Below, one piece after another: positions 9,222-19,316 of a DNA stretch of 64,000 nucleotides. Source of the DNA: Anaerobiospirillum sp. NML120449 (GTDB lineage Bacteria > Pseudomonadota > Gammaproteobacteria > Enterobacterales > Succinivibrionaceae); NCBI RefSeq assembly GCF_023051105.1, contig NZ_JALKIL010000018.1, positions 1 through 64,000 on the forward strand, written 5' to 3'. The notes beneath the pieces are model-generated. The model was not told the origin of the DNA. It was given only the letters and a program-made list of their open reading frames with translations, and did no database searches. Every line of letters begins with the position of its first letter. Within the stretch, counting starts at the first letter, position 1. The position numbers and the translations under genes were made by a program.

Positions 9222-10187
9222 ATGCTAGGCTTAAAAAGAAAAACTCACGAGTCCTCCAACGGATTTGAACACGAGTTCGGAAACTTCTTCAGCGCCCTCT
9301 GTTATCTGGTGGTAACCACCCTGCTTGCCTTTATCATTTTTATGGTACTGGCCATGTTCCGCATCTCCAGCTTTGCCTTCAACACCTACGATTCCCTCAA
9401 TAACATCCCTTACAATGAGGTAGGACTGCTTCTGGGCACGTCTTCACTCATGTCTGATGGCAATACCAATCCTTTCTTTGTCAACCGTATCCGCGCAGCC
9501 GCACTGCTCTACAAAAAGGGCAAGATTAAGTATGTACTGGTATCAGGCGACAATATGCATGCCTCCTACAATGAGCCACGTCAGATGACTCTGGCTCTTA
9601 TCAGAGCCGGTGTGCCTAAGGAAAATATCATTGCCGACTATGCAGGTTTCTCCACTATCGACTCTGTGGCCCGTGCGCACCGCGTATTCATGCTAAAGAA
9701 CGTTACTGTTATTTCCCAGGAGTTCCAGAATGAGCGTGCCCTCTTTATTGCCAATAACGAAGGCATGAGTGCCATTGGCTTTAATGCCTCTGACCCGGCC
9801 TCCAAGCTCTCACACTACATAGTCTATGTAAGAGAGTTCTTTGCCCGCGTCAAATGCGTACTTGATATCTACTTCTTTGATACCCAGCCTACTTATCTTG
9901 GCGCTCCGGTGCAGATTGGCTCCAGCCCTCTGCCAAAGCAGCCAAGCAACAAGCCAAAGCGTGCCACATCCAGGCCTAAGCAGCCTGGCATGTCAGCATC
10001 AGCCCTGCACAATATCATCAGTGCTCAGGCTGTAAATTCCAAAGAGCAGACCGACGCCTCATCATTCCTCAAGCAAAAGCGTCTTGCCCGTGAGCGCCTT
10101 GAGCAGACTCTCAAGCGCGATCAGGAGAGTCAGGACAGCCCTGACCAGACCGAGGCGGCTGCACCGTCCGTAGAGACCCAGAACTGA
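9222..10187 (+). CDS. sanA: SanA-like inner-membrane protein (DUF218/YdcF superfamily)
   Basis: 321 residues. One N-terminal membrane segment (about residues 25-47) is followed by a DUF218 domain closely resembling E. coli SanA: EVGLLLGTSSLMSDG, the KIKYVLVSGDNMHASYNEP block, ADYAGFSTIDSVARA, and VISQEFQNERALFIA. SanA contributes to envelope barrier function, with vancomycin sensitivity in mutants at high temperature; its biochemistry is not settled. After about residue 230 there is an additional ~90-residue Ser/Lys/Gln-rich hydrophilic tail that E. coli SanA lacks. It is convergent with lpxM. Confidence 0.82.
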   Translation: MLGLKRKTHESSNGFEHEFGNFFSALCYLVVTTLLAFIIFMVLAMFRISSFAFNTYDSLNNIPYNEVGLLLGTSSLMSDGNTNPFFVNRIRAAALLYKKGKIKYVLVSGDNMHASYNEPRQMTLALIRAGVPKENIIADYAGFSTIDSVARAHRVFMLKNVTVISQEFQNERALFIANNEGMSAIGFNASDPASKLSHYIVYVREFFARVKCVLDIYFFDTQPTYLGAPVQIGSSPLPKQPSNKPKRATSRPKQPGMSASALHNIISAQAVNSKEQTDASSFLKQKRLARERLEQTLKRDQESQDSPDQTEAAAPSVETQN

Positions 10188-10582
10188 TATCAGGCCCCGG
10201 CACCGGCCTGCAAGTGCAGGCAGGTGCTGACCGGGATCTGTCATGACATAATGCTGCAGCACCGTGCTGCCCAGCCATACCAGCCATCCCGGCACTCCTG
10301 CACTTCCTGTTCCCACATGCCCTTCCATCCCTACTGCAGGCACGAACAAAGCCTGCAGCAATAAAGGCATGGCCAGGCTGTCAATATGAAGAGCTGCAGT
10401 CCCGACCAGCACTTCTGGTCCTGCAATAAACAGTAAAGGCAGATCCCCGCAAGGAGATCTGCCTTTATTGTCTGTACCGGCCTGCAAAATGCCCACCGGG
10501 CTCTCACAGCCGCCACCAGCAGCATGACGGCCCGGCCCATAGGCCTGCGGCCATGCATGACAGTGCCTATGCTACGGTTACA
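10188..10582. other. Intergenic region between convergent sanA and lpxM
   Basis: No gene. Its one clear element is the symmetrical terminator at 10434-10466. Confidence 0.6.
10434..10466. terminator. Bidirectional terminator sanA/lpxM
   Basis: TAAAGGCAGATC (10434-10445) pairs perfectly with GATCTGCCTTTA (10455-10466). The A/T-rich ends allow termination from both convergent genes. Confidence 0.75.
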
Positions 10583-11968
10583 CTATTTTTCAGCCTGTCC
10601 GGCACAGGCGCCATCTTCAGAGCCACTGTCTGCTGCCGAAGCAAGGGAATCTTCCGGGATATGAGCGGCTGATGGGGCAGCCTGAGCTGCGGCACCGGCA
10701 TCAGCATCATCATGGGCATCTGCCTTGCCGTTGCTCTCAGCTGGGTCGCCTGCCCTGCCATTGCTTTCAGCATGGGCATCTGCCTTGCCTTTGTCATCAG
10801 ACTGGGCCCCCTGGCCTTCGGCCTTTGCCTTGGCCTCGGCCTCGAGGCGGGCTTTCATAATTGGCTCGTAGTCGACTACTACCGGCTGCCAGCCTGTGTG
10901 TACCGCTACCTGAGTGGTGTATGGCACACGGCGGTGTTCGTAATCGGGCTCGTAGTCGAATTTAACCTTATTGCAGTTGATATAGCTGTCAGAGAAGTAG
11001 CGTGGATCCGGTACGGTCTTAAAGACACGTAAAAACCACATATACTGCTCAGGGTGACGGCTGATACCAGCCTCCAAAGCAGCACTGACACGCTGTAAGT
11101 AATCTTCGTTACTTTCCCCCTGCTCAAGGTCCACACGGTTAAACTCCAGCACATAACTGGCTGTTTTAATATCGTAGAAGGTATTGAGCACCAGTACCTG
11201 AGATTTGGTCATGCGGGCAAGTTTAGGCAGAGAGCCCACCATGGACTTTGGAGTACCGAAGAAGTTTACGAAGGTAGTGGTATGTTCAGGTCCCAGATCC
11301 TCATCACAAAGAAAATAGCAGTTACGGCCATTTTTCAAGGCTCTGACAATAGAGCGGAAACCGGCACTGCGGGTGTGAATAGTGCCGCCAAAACGGATAC
11401 GCTGGCGGTTTAAAAACCAGTTAAATACAGGATTTTTCTGCTCATTGACCACAGCAAACATAGGCAGGCCATTGCACGAAAGGTACAGGCCACTACGGTC
11501 AATGGCAAAGGTATGAGGGACGCAGAAAATAATAGGACGGGTGTTTTCTACGGCTTCACAAAGCACGTCAGGGTTAGTGACCACCCAGCGGCGCTGCAGT
11601 AACGCACGTGGCAGAAACATACCCTCTCCATAACTGAAGCCGGAAATAATGGCATGCATGAGCATGCGACGGTACAGCTGCCTGATTTCAGCTTGAGGAC
11701 GGCCATAGAAAGCAGTATTGAGGCTGGCCATGGTGACGTCCCTGAAGCGCATGCTAATCATGCTGGCAGGCCAGGAAAGAAGCCAGGCAATACCATCACG
11801 GATACGGTTGGGAATCATAGCCAGTAAAAAAAGCAGTCCCAGCACTGCCCAGGCCCCCCAGTGTTTTGGTCCCAGCAGCTGCCGCCATTGATGAGGGTCA
11901 TAGCCTGCATTGTCAATTACGACATCATCAGTCTTATCCTGATTTAAAGTCTTTTTGCAATCGCCCAT
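10583..11968 (-). CDS. lpxM: Lipid A late acyltransferase (LpxM/MsbB-like)
   Basis: 461-residue HtrB/MsbB-family acyltransferase, which adds a secondary acyl chain to Kdo2-lipid A at the inner membrane. A hydrophobic N-terminal anchor (WAVLGLLFLLAMIP) is followed by the catalytic HX4D motif in PHTFAID, KNPVFNWFLNRQRIRFGG, and the CDEDLGPEH segment, which together favour LpxM over LpxL. The last ~70 residues are an Ala/Asp/Lys-rich low-complexity tail (AEAKAKAEG..., DAHAESNGRAGD) not expected in the family. ATG 11968 is supported by GAGG five bases upstream. Confidence 0.88.
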   Translation of the reverse strand: MGDCKKTLNQDKTDDVVIDNAGYDPHQWRQLLGPKHWGAWAVLGLLFLLAMIPNRIRDGIAWLLSWPASMISMRFRDVTMASLNTAFYGRPQAEIRQLYRRMLMHAIISGFSYGEGMFLPRALLQRRWVVTNPDVLCEAVENTRPIIFCVPHTFAIDRSGLYLSCNGLPMFAVVNEQKNPVFNWFLNRQRIRFGGTIHTRSAGFRSIVRALKNGRNCYFLCDEDLGPEHTTTFVNFFGTPKSMVGSLPKLARMTKSQVLVLNTFYDIKTASYVLEFNRVDLEQGESNEDYLQRVSAALEAGISRHPEQYMWFLRVFKTVPDPRYFSDSYINCNKVKFDYEPDYEHRRVPYTTQVAVHTGWQPVVVDYEPIMKARLEAEAKAKAEGQGAQSDDKGKADAHAESNGRAGDPAESNGKADAHDDADAGAAAQAAPSAAHIPEDSLASAADSGSEDGACAGQAEK

Positions 11969-13204
11969 AACAACCTCAATAAGGGGAACTTAAGCCCCGA
12001 ACTTCCATGTACCAGACAAAAATCTCACAAATCATCCAGACCTGTGCCACGGCGCAGCTCTGACAAGCCCTCAGACCACAGCACGGCACGGCGCTGCAAG
12101 GCACAGTCCTGCCATGCCATCACAGCACGGCACGGCGCAGCAAGGCTCGGTCCTGCCATGCCATCACAGCACGCCGGACATGACTGTGAATGGATCGTTT
12201 ATAACTGCAGCATCAACCTGGCTGTACCCGGCAGTACACCACAAGGGAAAACTCCGTTCACATGCCGCAACCTGGGCAGTCTGTAGTGATGTATGCCTGA
12301 TTCCTCAAAGAAGCCAGCCTGCCAGTTGCCCTTAGCATGGTGTTCCAGCCGGGGCATTATCCCTCTTGCCGGATCAGCATCTGCTGCAGGACCAGGTACC
12401 ACATCTGAACCCCCCATTTCATCTGATCACATCAGATGGTGGGGTACGCACAAGCAGCGCTGGCAATTATATCTGATGCCCTCACCACGAGCCTCAATCA
12501 GCCTGCAGGGAATCAACCCGTCTCTCCTGATGGCCTGTTGTAAAAATATCGTCCGGTCTTTTCAAAAAGCATGGGGTACAGCCCCGTATTCAGTAAATTG
12601 CAGCCATATGGTCACTGTTACTGACAAACAAAGCAGAAAACAGCTGCCCCATACCGGTGCACAATCTGAAATTATAGCATAAGGCAGTGATGGCATTTAG
12701 GCCAATAATATCTCCAGAAACCGCGCTGGAGCACGCCCGCCCCGCAGGTTCCACTCAATTTCAGCCCGCTCTCTGCTATCAGCACATAAGCTCACGAATA
12801 AGGCTCCTTAGCGCCCCCAAATTCTTCCCCGCTGCAACATAGCCAGGCAATGCGCTGCAGCGTACTGTCGTGCGCTGTTGCGCGTTGAGATCCTGGCTGA
12901 TATTGCTCTGCGGCACATTAAGCGACATACGGTGCACTCATGGCCGATATCGTATCGGTGCCACAGACTGGGCTGCGCCAGACTGCATGACCGCTCTTGC
13001 AGGCCGCAAAGTCTTTCTGGCATTGCAGGCGGGCCTTACTTATGTCAGCAGCCGTTTTGCTGTCGCAAAGATGCAACAGGCCCTGTGCATGACAGCACAG
13101 AGCCTGTTTCAAAGTAAGCAGTGCCGGCGCTGCCAGAGCCCTGGTGCGAGCTCCTCCCTGTGGAGGCATGCACGAGGCATGGCAGTGGCCGGAGCCTTTG
13201 CGTA
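11969..13204. other. Intergenic region lpxM-glnQ
   Basis: About 1.2 kb between a minus-strand gene start and another minus-strand gene end. It holds a 44-bp repeat (12077-12174), a CATCTGAT/ATCAGATG inverted repeat (12420-12438) and a hairpin near 13076-13112 (AACAGGC...GCCTGTT) that may end the transporter operon. No credible gene. Confidence 0.55.
12077..12174. repeat. 44-bp tandem repeat, about 2.2 copies
   Basis: CACAGCACGGCACGGCGC begins copies at 12077 and 12121, with a partial third at 12165. Confidence 0.7.
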
Positions 13205-13933
13205 CTAGAGAATCTTGTTTAAGAATTCCTGAGTACGACGCTCCTTTGGATGACTGAACACCTCATCAGGTGGGCCCATCTCAAGGATCTTGCCGCCGTC
13301 AACAAAGATCACGCGGTCAGCTACTTCACGGGCAAAGCCCATTTCGTGAGTTACTACCATCATGGTCATACCGGACTTGGCCAGGGTCTTCATTACCTCC
13401 AGTACTTCCTTAACCATCTCAGGGTCAAGAGCTGAAGTTGGCTCATCAAATAACATGATCTTTGGATGCATGGCCAGAGCACGGGCAATGGCAACACGCT
13501 GCTGCTGACCACCGGACAGCTGGGAAGGGAAGGAGTGAGCCTTGTCCCTGAGGCCTACCTTATCCAGCAGATCAAGACCAATCTGCTCAGCTTCCTGCTG
13601 TGACTTGCCACGTACCTTGATTGGAGCCATGGTGATATTGTCGATCACACTCTTGTGAGGGAAGAGATTGAAGTGCTGGAATACCATGCCTACTTCAGCG
13701 CGAATGGTATTGATATTGGTCTTGCGGTCGATGTCATGACCATCAATGGAAATGACGCCGTCAGTTGGAACCTCAAGATAGTTAACACAGCGCAGCAGAG
13801 TACTTTTACCGGAACCTGAAGGTCCGATAACAACCACTACTTCGCTCTTGGCAACGTCAAGATCAATGCCTTTTAAGATCTCATTCTTGCCGTAGGTCTT
13901 GTGCAAATTGCGGATTTTAATCATGGAGCTCAT
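13205..13933 (-). CDS. glnQ: Polar amino-acid ABC transporter, ATP-binding protein (GlnQ-like)
   Basis: 242-residue ABC ATPase of the polar amino-acid uptake family. Walker A is GPSGSGKST, the Q-loop is [10 protein letters not shown], the signature is LSGGQQQR, Walker B is [13 protein letters not shown] and the switch His is in [13 protein letters not shown]. Family-typical hallmarks such as LRCVNYLE and [12 protein letters not shown] are present. It powers uptake by the permease at 14327-14983 and the binding protein at 15966-16730, lying downstream in the same direction. Specificity (glutamine, histidine, arginine or other) cannot be read from the ATPase. Confidence 0.9.
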   Translation of the reverse strand: MSSMIKIRNLHKTYGKNEILKGIDLDVAKSEVVVVIGPSGSGKSTLLRCVNYLEVPTDGVISIDGHDIDRKTNINTIRAEVGMVFQHFNLFPHKSVIDNITMAPIKVRGKSQQEAEQIGLDLLDKVGLRDKAHSFPSQLSGGQQQRVAIARALAMHPKIMLFDEPTSALDPEMVKEVLEVMKTLAKSGMTMMVVTHEMGFAREVADRVIFVDGGKILEMGPPDEVFSHPKERRTQEFLNKIL

Positions 13934-14326
13934 CGTAAAACCTTAATAATCTAAGTCAGTATCAGCAACCGCCAGGTCCTGTAAGTTAAATACCCCCATG
14001 CGCTCAGCTGTTATATCAGGCCCTTAGCCCCTGCCCATGCCCCTCAAGCCCTGCCGGACGGGCACTGGCCCTTTGTATGGCAGGCATACTATGTAAGAGA
14101 GATATGGACTTACGAAGCTGCTGGCACATGCTGCGCATGCTGGCACAAAGTAAGAGTGCGGCCCTGGTGGCTGCGCTGCTGCAAACCCGATCTCTGCTTT
14201 TGTGGTGTGGGCTGCGCCTGCGCTGCATGTGCCCCATCCAGGGCGCTGCAGCGGCATGGCTGCATTGCAGCCTGGCAGCAGTGCGGCGCAGCCGCTTATG
14301 CTGCCTTGCAGAGATCTGCCTGGATG
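13934..14326. other. Spacer glnQ-glnP
   Basis: About 390 bases between permease and ATPase genes that are normally adjacent or overlapping. I see no gene, only GC-rich sequence with repeated TGCTGC/GCAGC motifs. Confidence 0.5.
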
Positions 14327-14983
14327 CTACTTGAAGCGCTTTTCCAGGTAGGCTACGAAGCGGGTAATGGTTAAGGTCATGATTAAGTAGATGATGGCTA
14401 CTGCTGACCAGATCTCAAGAGAACCGTAGGTGGAGGCGATGATAAGCTGGCCCTTACGGGTAAGCTCTTCAAAGCCGATTACGGATACCAGTGAGGAGTC
14501 CTTTAACATGGCGATAAATTCGTTACCCAGCTGAGGAATGGTGCGGCGGAATGCCTGTGGGATAACGATATAACGCATGGTCTGAGTCCAGGACATGCCC
14601 AGAGAGCGACCGGCTTCCATCTGACCCTTGTCGATAGACTGAATACCGGCACGGAAAATTTCTGCTACGTAAGCGCCGGAGTTAATGGAACAGGCAGCTA
14701 CGGCAGCAACGAAAGGATCGATACGGGTGCCCAGAATAACCGGCAGAGTAAAGTAGATAATGAAGATCTGAACCAGCAGCGGGGTGCCACGGATAAAGTC
14801 CACATAAATCTTGGCAGGAATACGCAGCCATGCGTAGCGGGCCAGCTCGGCAATACCGACAAATAAGCCGATACAGGTACCAATAAATACCGACATGGCG
14901 GTAATTTGAATGGTGACCAGCGCACCAATGCCAAGAAGCGGCAGGCTGTCTACGATTAATGAAAAGTCAAATGGTATCGACAT
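14327..14983 (-). CDS. glnP: Polar amino-acid ABC transporter, permease (GlnP-like)
   Basis: 218-residue His/Glu/Gln/Arg/opine family permease with several membrane helices (near ITAMSVFIGTCIGLFVGI, LVQIFIIYFTLPVIL, and the C-terminal AVAIIYLIMTLTITRFV). The cytoplasmic EAA loop is EAGRSLGMSWTQTMRYIVIPQAFR. It forms the membrane channel with the ATPase downstream. Confidence 0.9.
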   Translation of the reverse strand: MSIPFDFSLIVDSLPLLGIGALVTIQITAMSVFIGTCIGLFVGIAELARYAWLRIPAKIYVDFIRGTPLLVQIFIIYFTLPVILGTRIDPFVAAVAACSINSGAYVAEIFRAGIQSIDKGQMEAGRSLGMSWTQTMRYIVIPQAFRRTIPQLGNEFIAMLKDSSLVSVIGFEELTRKGQLIIASTYGSLEIWSAVAIIYLIMTLTITRFVAYLEKRFK

Positions 14984-15965
14984 GTTTTAAGCTCTTAAAA
15001 CTGTTGACCATGCACCCCCGCCATTCCTTCTCAGGAAAGGCCCGGGCACGAGTTACAAAATAAGGCAGCTGCAAATGCTGCCCCGCCTGCGATATGCACG
15101 TCAGTGTCATATCCTCTGCAAAGCGTGAGACCGGAACTGCCTGACAGACGACAGCTCACTGCTGTCTGAAATATCTGTCGGTCCCTCATCTCACCTGCCA
15201 ATGTACTGGTGCAGGAGCAAGCTGTGGTAAAGCCATAAACAGGCCAGAACATGGCTTTGAGGCACTACCTGCCTCTCTCTGCATAATCATTGGTCGGGCA
15301 TCCTGCCCATACTCCTGCCACCGATTGAAAAACACCACTGCGGCAGTTCATTCAGACCCGCCACACAGAGGCCGTCAGACCTTTAATGCACGGCATATAT
15401 ATGCGTCCCAGGGACGCTGCGAGCTGAAACACGACATTGTACAACAAAATGCCGGTCGTAAGTATATTTTCGCAACCTCATCCCCGGCAAAAAGCCCACA
15501 CGGCTGCCCTCTGCCGGAAAGATTTTCAGCTGATCGCCCTGTACCCTTTCCTGACATATAAGCTCAGGCCCCCTCAAGGCAGACTCAGCCCATAACGGCA
15601 TAAGAGCTCATTACTGAAGAAGCTGATTGCCACCAGGCCGTCATACATCCCTGCAGCAGCTGATTGCCACCGAAATCGTAAACCTGCCTGCCGCAGCTGC
15701 ATACAAAAGGACAAAGGCCAGGATCAGAAACGTGTTTCTGACTGGCCTTTGTCTTTGGGTTCTAAATTGTCAGAGGCAAGCCCATACGGGTACTGCACAT
15801 CATAAGTCGGCAGGGCTGGACAGTAACTGACTGGCAGCACCTGAAGTTATGGTCACATAGAGTCTGCACTGCTGTCGCAGTCACGAAAATGCAAAGCCCC
15901 TGAGTGGGTGTTAATCCTTGCTGCATGGCTGCAGACTACGGGCTCCAGGCTGCAGGAAAGTGCTC
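14984..15965. other. Spacer glnP-glnH
   Basis: About 980 bases between the binding-protein gene and the permease gene. No credible gene. A strong hairpin at 15711-15752 would end most binding-protein transcripts. Confidence 0.55.
15711..15752 (-). terminator. Strong hairpin after glnH
   Basis: ACAAAGGCCAG (15711-15721) pairs with CTGGCCTTTGT (15742-15752). An inner stem TCAGAAAC/GTTTCTGA extends it to 19 paired positions with one 2-nt bulge. It is followed on the minus strand by a T-rich stretch, about 210 nt past the binding-protein stop. Confidence 0.7.
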
Positions 15966-16730
15966 TTACTTTGCTGCCTCGGCCTTGAACCACTTGTCAT
16001 GAATCTTCTGGTAGGTGCCGTTGTCCTTGAGCTCCTTGAGGGCCTTGTTAACATCGGTCAGGAGTTTGTCATTGCTCTTTGGCACTACCATGGCCATATC
16101 CTCGGCATCAATCACTTCATCGATCTCAACAAAGCCTTCAGACTGACGGGAGGCCATAAAGTACTGGTTTGCAGCGCGATCGTTAACCACAGCCTCACAG
16201 CCACCTGCCTTGAGCTCCATGTAAGCTGGAGAAATATCGTTGAAATTAGTTACCTTGTCAGGGGAAAAGGCCTGAGCCTTCTTGGCAGATACTGAGCCCA
16301 TCTGAGCACAGAGCTTCTGACCCTTGAGTGAGTCAACAGTCTTGTACTTGCCCTGATCTTCCTTTCTGATTACCAGAGAAAGACCGGAACGATAGTAAGG
16401 CTCGGAGAAGTTAACACGCTTCTTGCGCTCTTCAGTAACGGTAAAGGAAGCTACAGCCATGTCGACCTGAGAGGTTATCAGGGCAGGAATCAGACCGTCA
16501 AAAGGCATCTGCACCCACTCAACGCTGGTACCCATGTGCTTTGCTACGGCCTCGGTAAGGTCAATATCAAAGCCTACGAGCTTGCCCTGTGCATCAGTGA
16601 ACTCAAAAGGAGCATAGGCGGACTCAGTACCTACTCGCAGAACGTCAGCTGCCTGAGCTGAACCTGCGCCCACAGATGATAACACCAGAGCTGCACTGCA
16701 CAGCACTGCCTTTAACTTTGATAAAGCCAT
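15966..16730 (-). CDS. glnH: Periplasmic polar amino-acid binding protein (GlnH-like)
   Basis: 254-residue family 3 solute-binding protein. The signal peptide ends SAQA near residue 27. Mature motifs are LRVGTESAYAPFEFTDAQGKLVGFDIDL (split by family blocks), VDMAVASFTVTEERKKRVNFSEPYY and GGCEAVVNDRAANQYF. It binds an amino acid in the periplasm and delivers it to the permease. AGGAG lies 7 nt before ATG 16730. It is first in the minus-strand transporter cluster; a strong hairpin after it suggests it is made in excess over the membrane parts. Confidence 0.9.
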   Translation of the reverse strand: MALSKLKAVLCSAALVLSSVGAGSAQAADVLRVGTESAYAPFEFTDAQGKLVGFDIDLTEAVAKHMGTSVEWVQMPFDGLIPALITSQVDMAVASFTVTEERKKRVNFSEPYYRSGLSLVIRKEDQGKYKTVDSLKGQKLCAQMGSVSAKKAQAFSPDKVTNFNDISPAYMELKAGGCEAVVNDRAANQYFMASRQSEGFVEIDEVIDAEDMAMVVPKSNDKLLTDVNKALKELKDNGTYQKIHDKWFKAEAAK

Positions 16731-18097
16731 AATTTACTCCTGCTGAGTGACTGTATGATCAGAATAGCCCCTGCCAGGCCCCGCAAAACCGGCACCTGCA
16801 AAACCTGGCCATGCAATGCCGGGCAGACCAAGGCGCAGCCCATAGCCGCAAGGCAAAGCCGGATAGTCAAGCTCAATTGCAAACTGATCGTTAAATTAAA
16901 TGCTCCGCAACATGTCCGGAGAGTTCTGTATGAATATCAGTGCCAGTGAGCACTGCATTGACAACTTGCAAACACGCTGCAGCAGTGCCCTGATTAAGAA
17001 AGTTCTGACTGACAAATGACATTACAAATGTCATGAATAAGCCTTTTTCAGCCACAGACATCATAGCCATGTCACCTGGCGCAGCCACGCAGTGCACCAT
17101 AATTCAGCGGATAGTATTGACATTGAAAGATGTTGGTGCGTTCCGTGCACCATAGCACAGCAAATTCTCTCCATGATGGCCATTCCCATGACCATGGCCA
17201 CCTCCACACCTCTTGCCAGTAATTGCAACGGCAGCCGCCCCGTCAGCGCCTAGTAGTAAGGCAGCAGCATGGCTCCCTCACAACTCCCCACTGCTGCTCA
17301 TTTAAAAAGGGCCGCTCAGTGCCAGCTCACCGATGCGCAAGACCTCGCTCGTATATCATCTGCAGCATGACTACTGGCTCTATGAGCATGTAAGGCAAGC
17401 TATTATTGGCCAGGCACAAGGATCCTGAAGCAACGGAGCAAGACCTGAATAAGGTGACCACGCCTGTGCAGCGCCTGATCAGTACAGAGCGTTCATAAGC
17501 CGCTGCTGACAGCTCAATGGATATGAGGGCAAGCCTGATCTGGTCTGCTATATGGCAATACTGGCAGCTGCATGGAATTGTGACTGTTCGGGCTCCGTTT
17601 CAGCACTGATACTGCCTTGCGGACAGGCTGGATAACTGCCCGCAGTTGGCTATTGTGTGAGGAGCATGGACAGTTATGATGACAGTGGCGTGCTCTGCTG
17701 AGGTCGGCATGGATGCATCGATGGAGCCGATGAAATTATTTGTTAAGAAAGTGCAGGGTACAGTGAAGTGAAGATTGATCTGCACCCTGGTACTCTTAAT
17801 GGTTTCCCTGAAAATGTGCCCTGAAGGGGTGTACTCAAGCCGGGCTTACAGTCACGGGTTATGTCTCTCAAATCAGGCAGGAATGTGATTAAGATTCGGG
17901 CAGCTGGTAAGATGAGAATGGCGTTAGTACAGGCATTGCGACGGGATCTTTCCGGCCCTGAGACAAAAACAGCGCCTGGATCACATGCATCAAATATTAT
18001 GAGGCCTATGTATTTTAATGAGCCTGCAGGTGCGCTATGCTAATCATGTACTATCCTGCCGGATGTATCTTCCGGCTATCTGAAGTGGAGTCGAGTT
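16731..18097. other. Intergenic region glnH-HAD gene
   Basis: About 1.37 kb between divergent genes. No credible gene or RNA recognised. A GCCGGA/TCCGGC inverted repeat (18058-18076) lies in the HAD gene leader. Confidence 0.55.
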
Positions 18098-18757
18098 GTG
18101 GCTAGAAGCAACATTATTTTTGACTTTGGTGGTGTCTTATTTGACTGGAACCCTCGCTACCTGTACCGTGAGTACTTCAATGACGACGAGCGCATGGAGA
18201 AATTCCTGACTGAAGTTGCCAACAGCGAGTGGAACGCACAGATGGATGCAGGCAAGCCTTTTGCCGAGGGAGTTAAGGAGCTTTCCGAAAAATTCCCTGA
18301 GTGGAAAAAGGAAATTGAGCTGTACCACACTGGCTGGTCAAAGATGCTCAAGGGTGAACTTGCAGATGGCGTAGGTCTGTTCAAGAAAATTATGGCTGAC
18401 GGACGCTTCAAAGCTTTTGGTCTTACCAACTGGTCTGCCGAAACCTTCCCGCCTGTTTTCACCAAGTACCGCTTCCTTGACGACTTCGAGGGCATTGTAG
18501 TTTCCGGTGAAGAGCATATGAACAAGCCGGACAAGCGTATTTACTACACCCTGCTCGAGCGCTACCACTTAAAGGCCAGCAATTGCGTCTTTATCGACGA
18601 CAACCAGGCCAACATTGATATGGCTAACAAGGTTGGTATCAAGGGCATCTTATGGCAGCATAATCCTGATGAGGTTTATGAGCAGATTATTGCTGCACTT
18701 GAAGAGCCGGAGACTCCAGAGGACGAAGCAGCCCCTCACAACCACGAATACAACTGA
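18098..18757 (+). CDS. HAD-superfamily hydrolase, YihX-like phosphatase
   Basis: 219-residue HAD subfamily IA hydrolase. The nucleophile motif is IIFDFGGVL (D9), motif II is the Thr/Asn of FGLTNWS, motif III is the Lys of MNKPDKRIY and motif IV is the acidic FIDDNQANI. The layout matches E. coli YihX (alpha-D-glucose-1-phosphate phosphatase), but HAD specificity cannot be set by sequence alone. The start is GTG with GGAG 7 nt upstream. The tail (EPETPEDEAAPHNHE) is acidic and disordered. Confidence 0.85.
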   Translation: MARSNIIFDFGGVLFDWNPRYLYREYFNDDERMEKFLTEVANSEWNAQMDAGKPFAEGVKELSEKFPEWKKEIELYHTGWSKMLKGELADGVGLFKKIMADGRFKAFGLTNWSAETFPPVFTKYRFLDDFEGIVVSGEEHMNKPDKRIYYTLLERYHLKASNCVFIDDNQANIDMANKVGIKGILWQHNPDEVYEQIIAALEEPETPEDEAAPHNHEYN

Positions 18758-18868
18758 TGCCCGCACCGGGCTTTAACTGCAGTTAATTATCTGACCCAGG
18801 TCACCATGACTGCACAGTCAGTCTGCAGAGCACAAAGACATGCCGGACATAAATCATCCGGCAACAAA

Positions 18869-18898
18869 GGAAAAAGCGGCCCATGGGCCGCTTTTTCC
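18869..18898. terminator. Perfect palindromic terminator after HAD gene
   Basis: GGAAAAAGCGGCCC and GGGCCGCTTTTTCC flank a 2-nt centre, giving a 14-bp perfect stem with A/T tracts at both ends, usable in either direction. A smaller stem TGCCGGA/TCCGGCA (18841-18863) lies just before it. Confidence 0.8.
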
Positions 18899-19209
18899 AT
18901 TTGTAACAGAGTCACTCCAGTTTGACCGGCAGCCTGCACCATTCCATGAATTCCCTGCCCTGGGGCGCCCCTGGACGCACTGCTCCTGCCACTGCTATAC
19001 CGCCAGTGGCCGGTCATTGGGTTACCAGGGCTGCTGCCAGTGCAGCGGCCCCGTCCAGTCCCAGTACCGGGACCAGGGCTGGGCCCAGTGCTGCTGCCCG
19101 GGCAACAGCCGGTAACCAGTCCAGCAGGCTTCCCGGCAGACAGGCTGGCTGGCGAAATGTCTGTTCGCCCTTTGTTCGTGGGGGACAAAACCAGTGCCCT
19201 GAAAAGCAC

Positions 19210-19242
19210 AACAGGAATACCGCCTGAGACAGTATTCCTGTT
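19210..19242 (-). terminator. rpoD terminator candidate
   Basis: AACAGGAATAC (19210-19220) pairs perfectly with GTATTCCTGTT (19232-19242), about 75 nt beyond the rpoD stop on the minus strand and followed by GTGCTTTTC. Confidence 0.6.
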
Positions 19243-19316
19243 GCATAGCCTGTGCAGGCTGGCTGCACAGGCTGGTGGTCAGGACAGCACGCCCGGTGCC
19301 TGTCCTGGAACCAATA

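Larger units (their letters stand above)
18758..19316. other. Convergent spacer HAD gene-rpoD
   Basis: About 560 bases with hairpins for both convergent genes (18841-18863, 18869-18898, 19210-19242) and GC-rich sequence containing reiterated CCAGTACCGG/CCAGGGCTG motifs. No gene. Confidence 0.6.
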
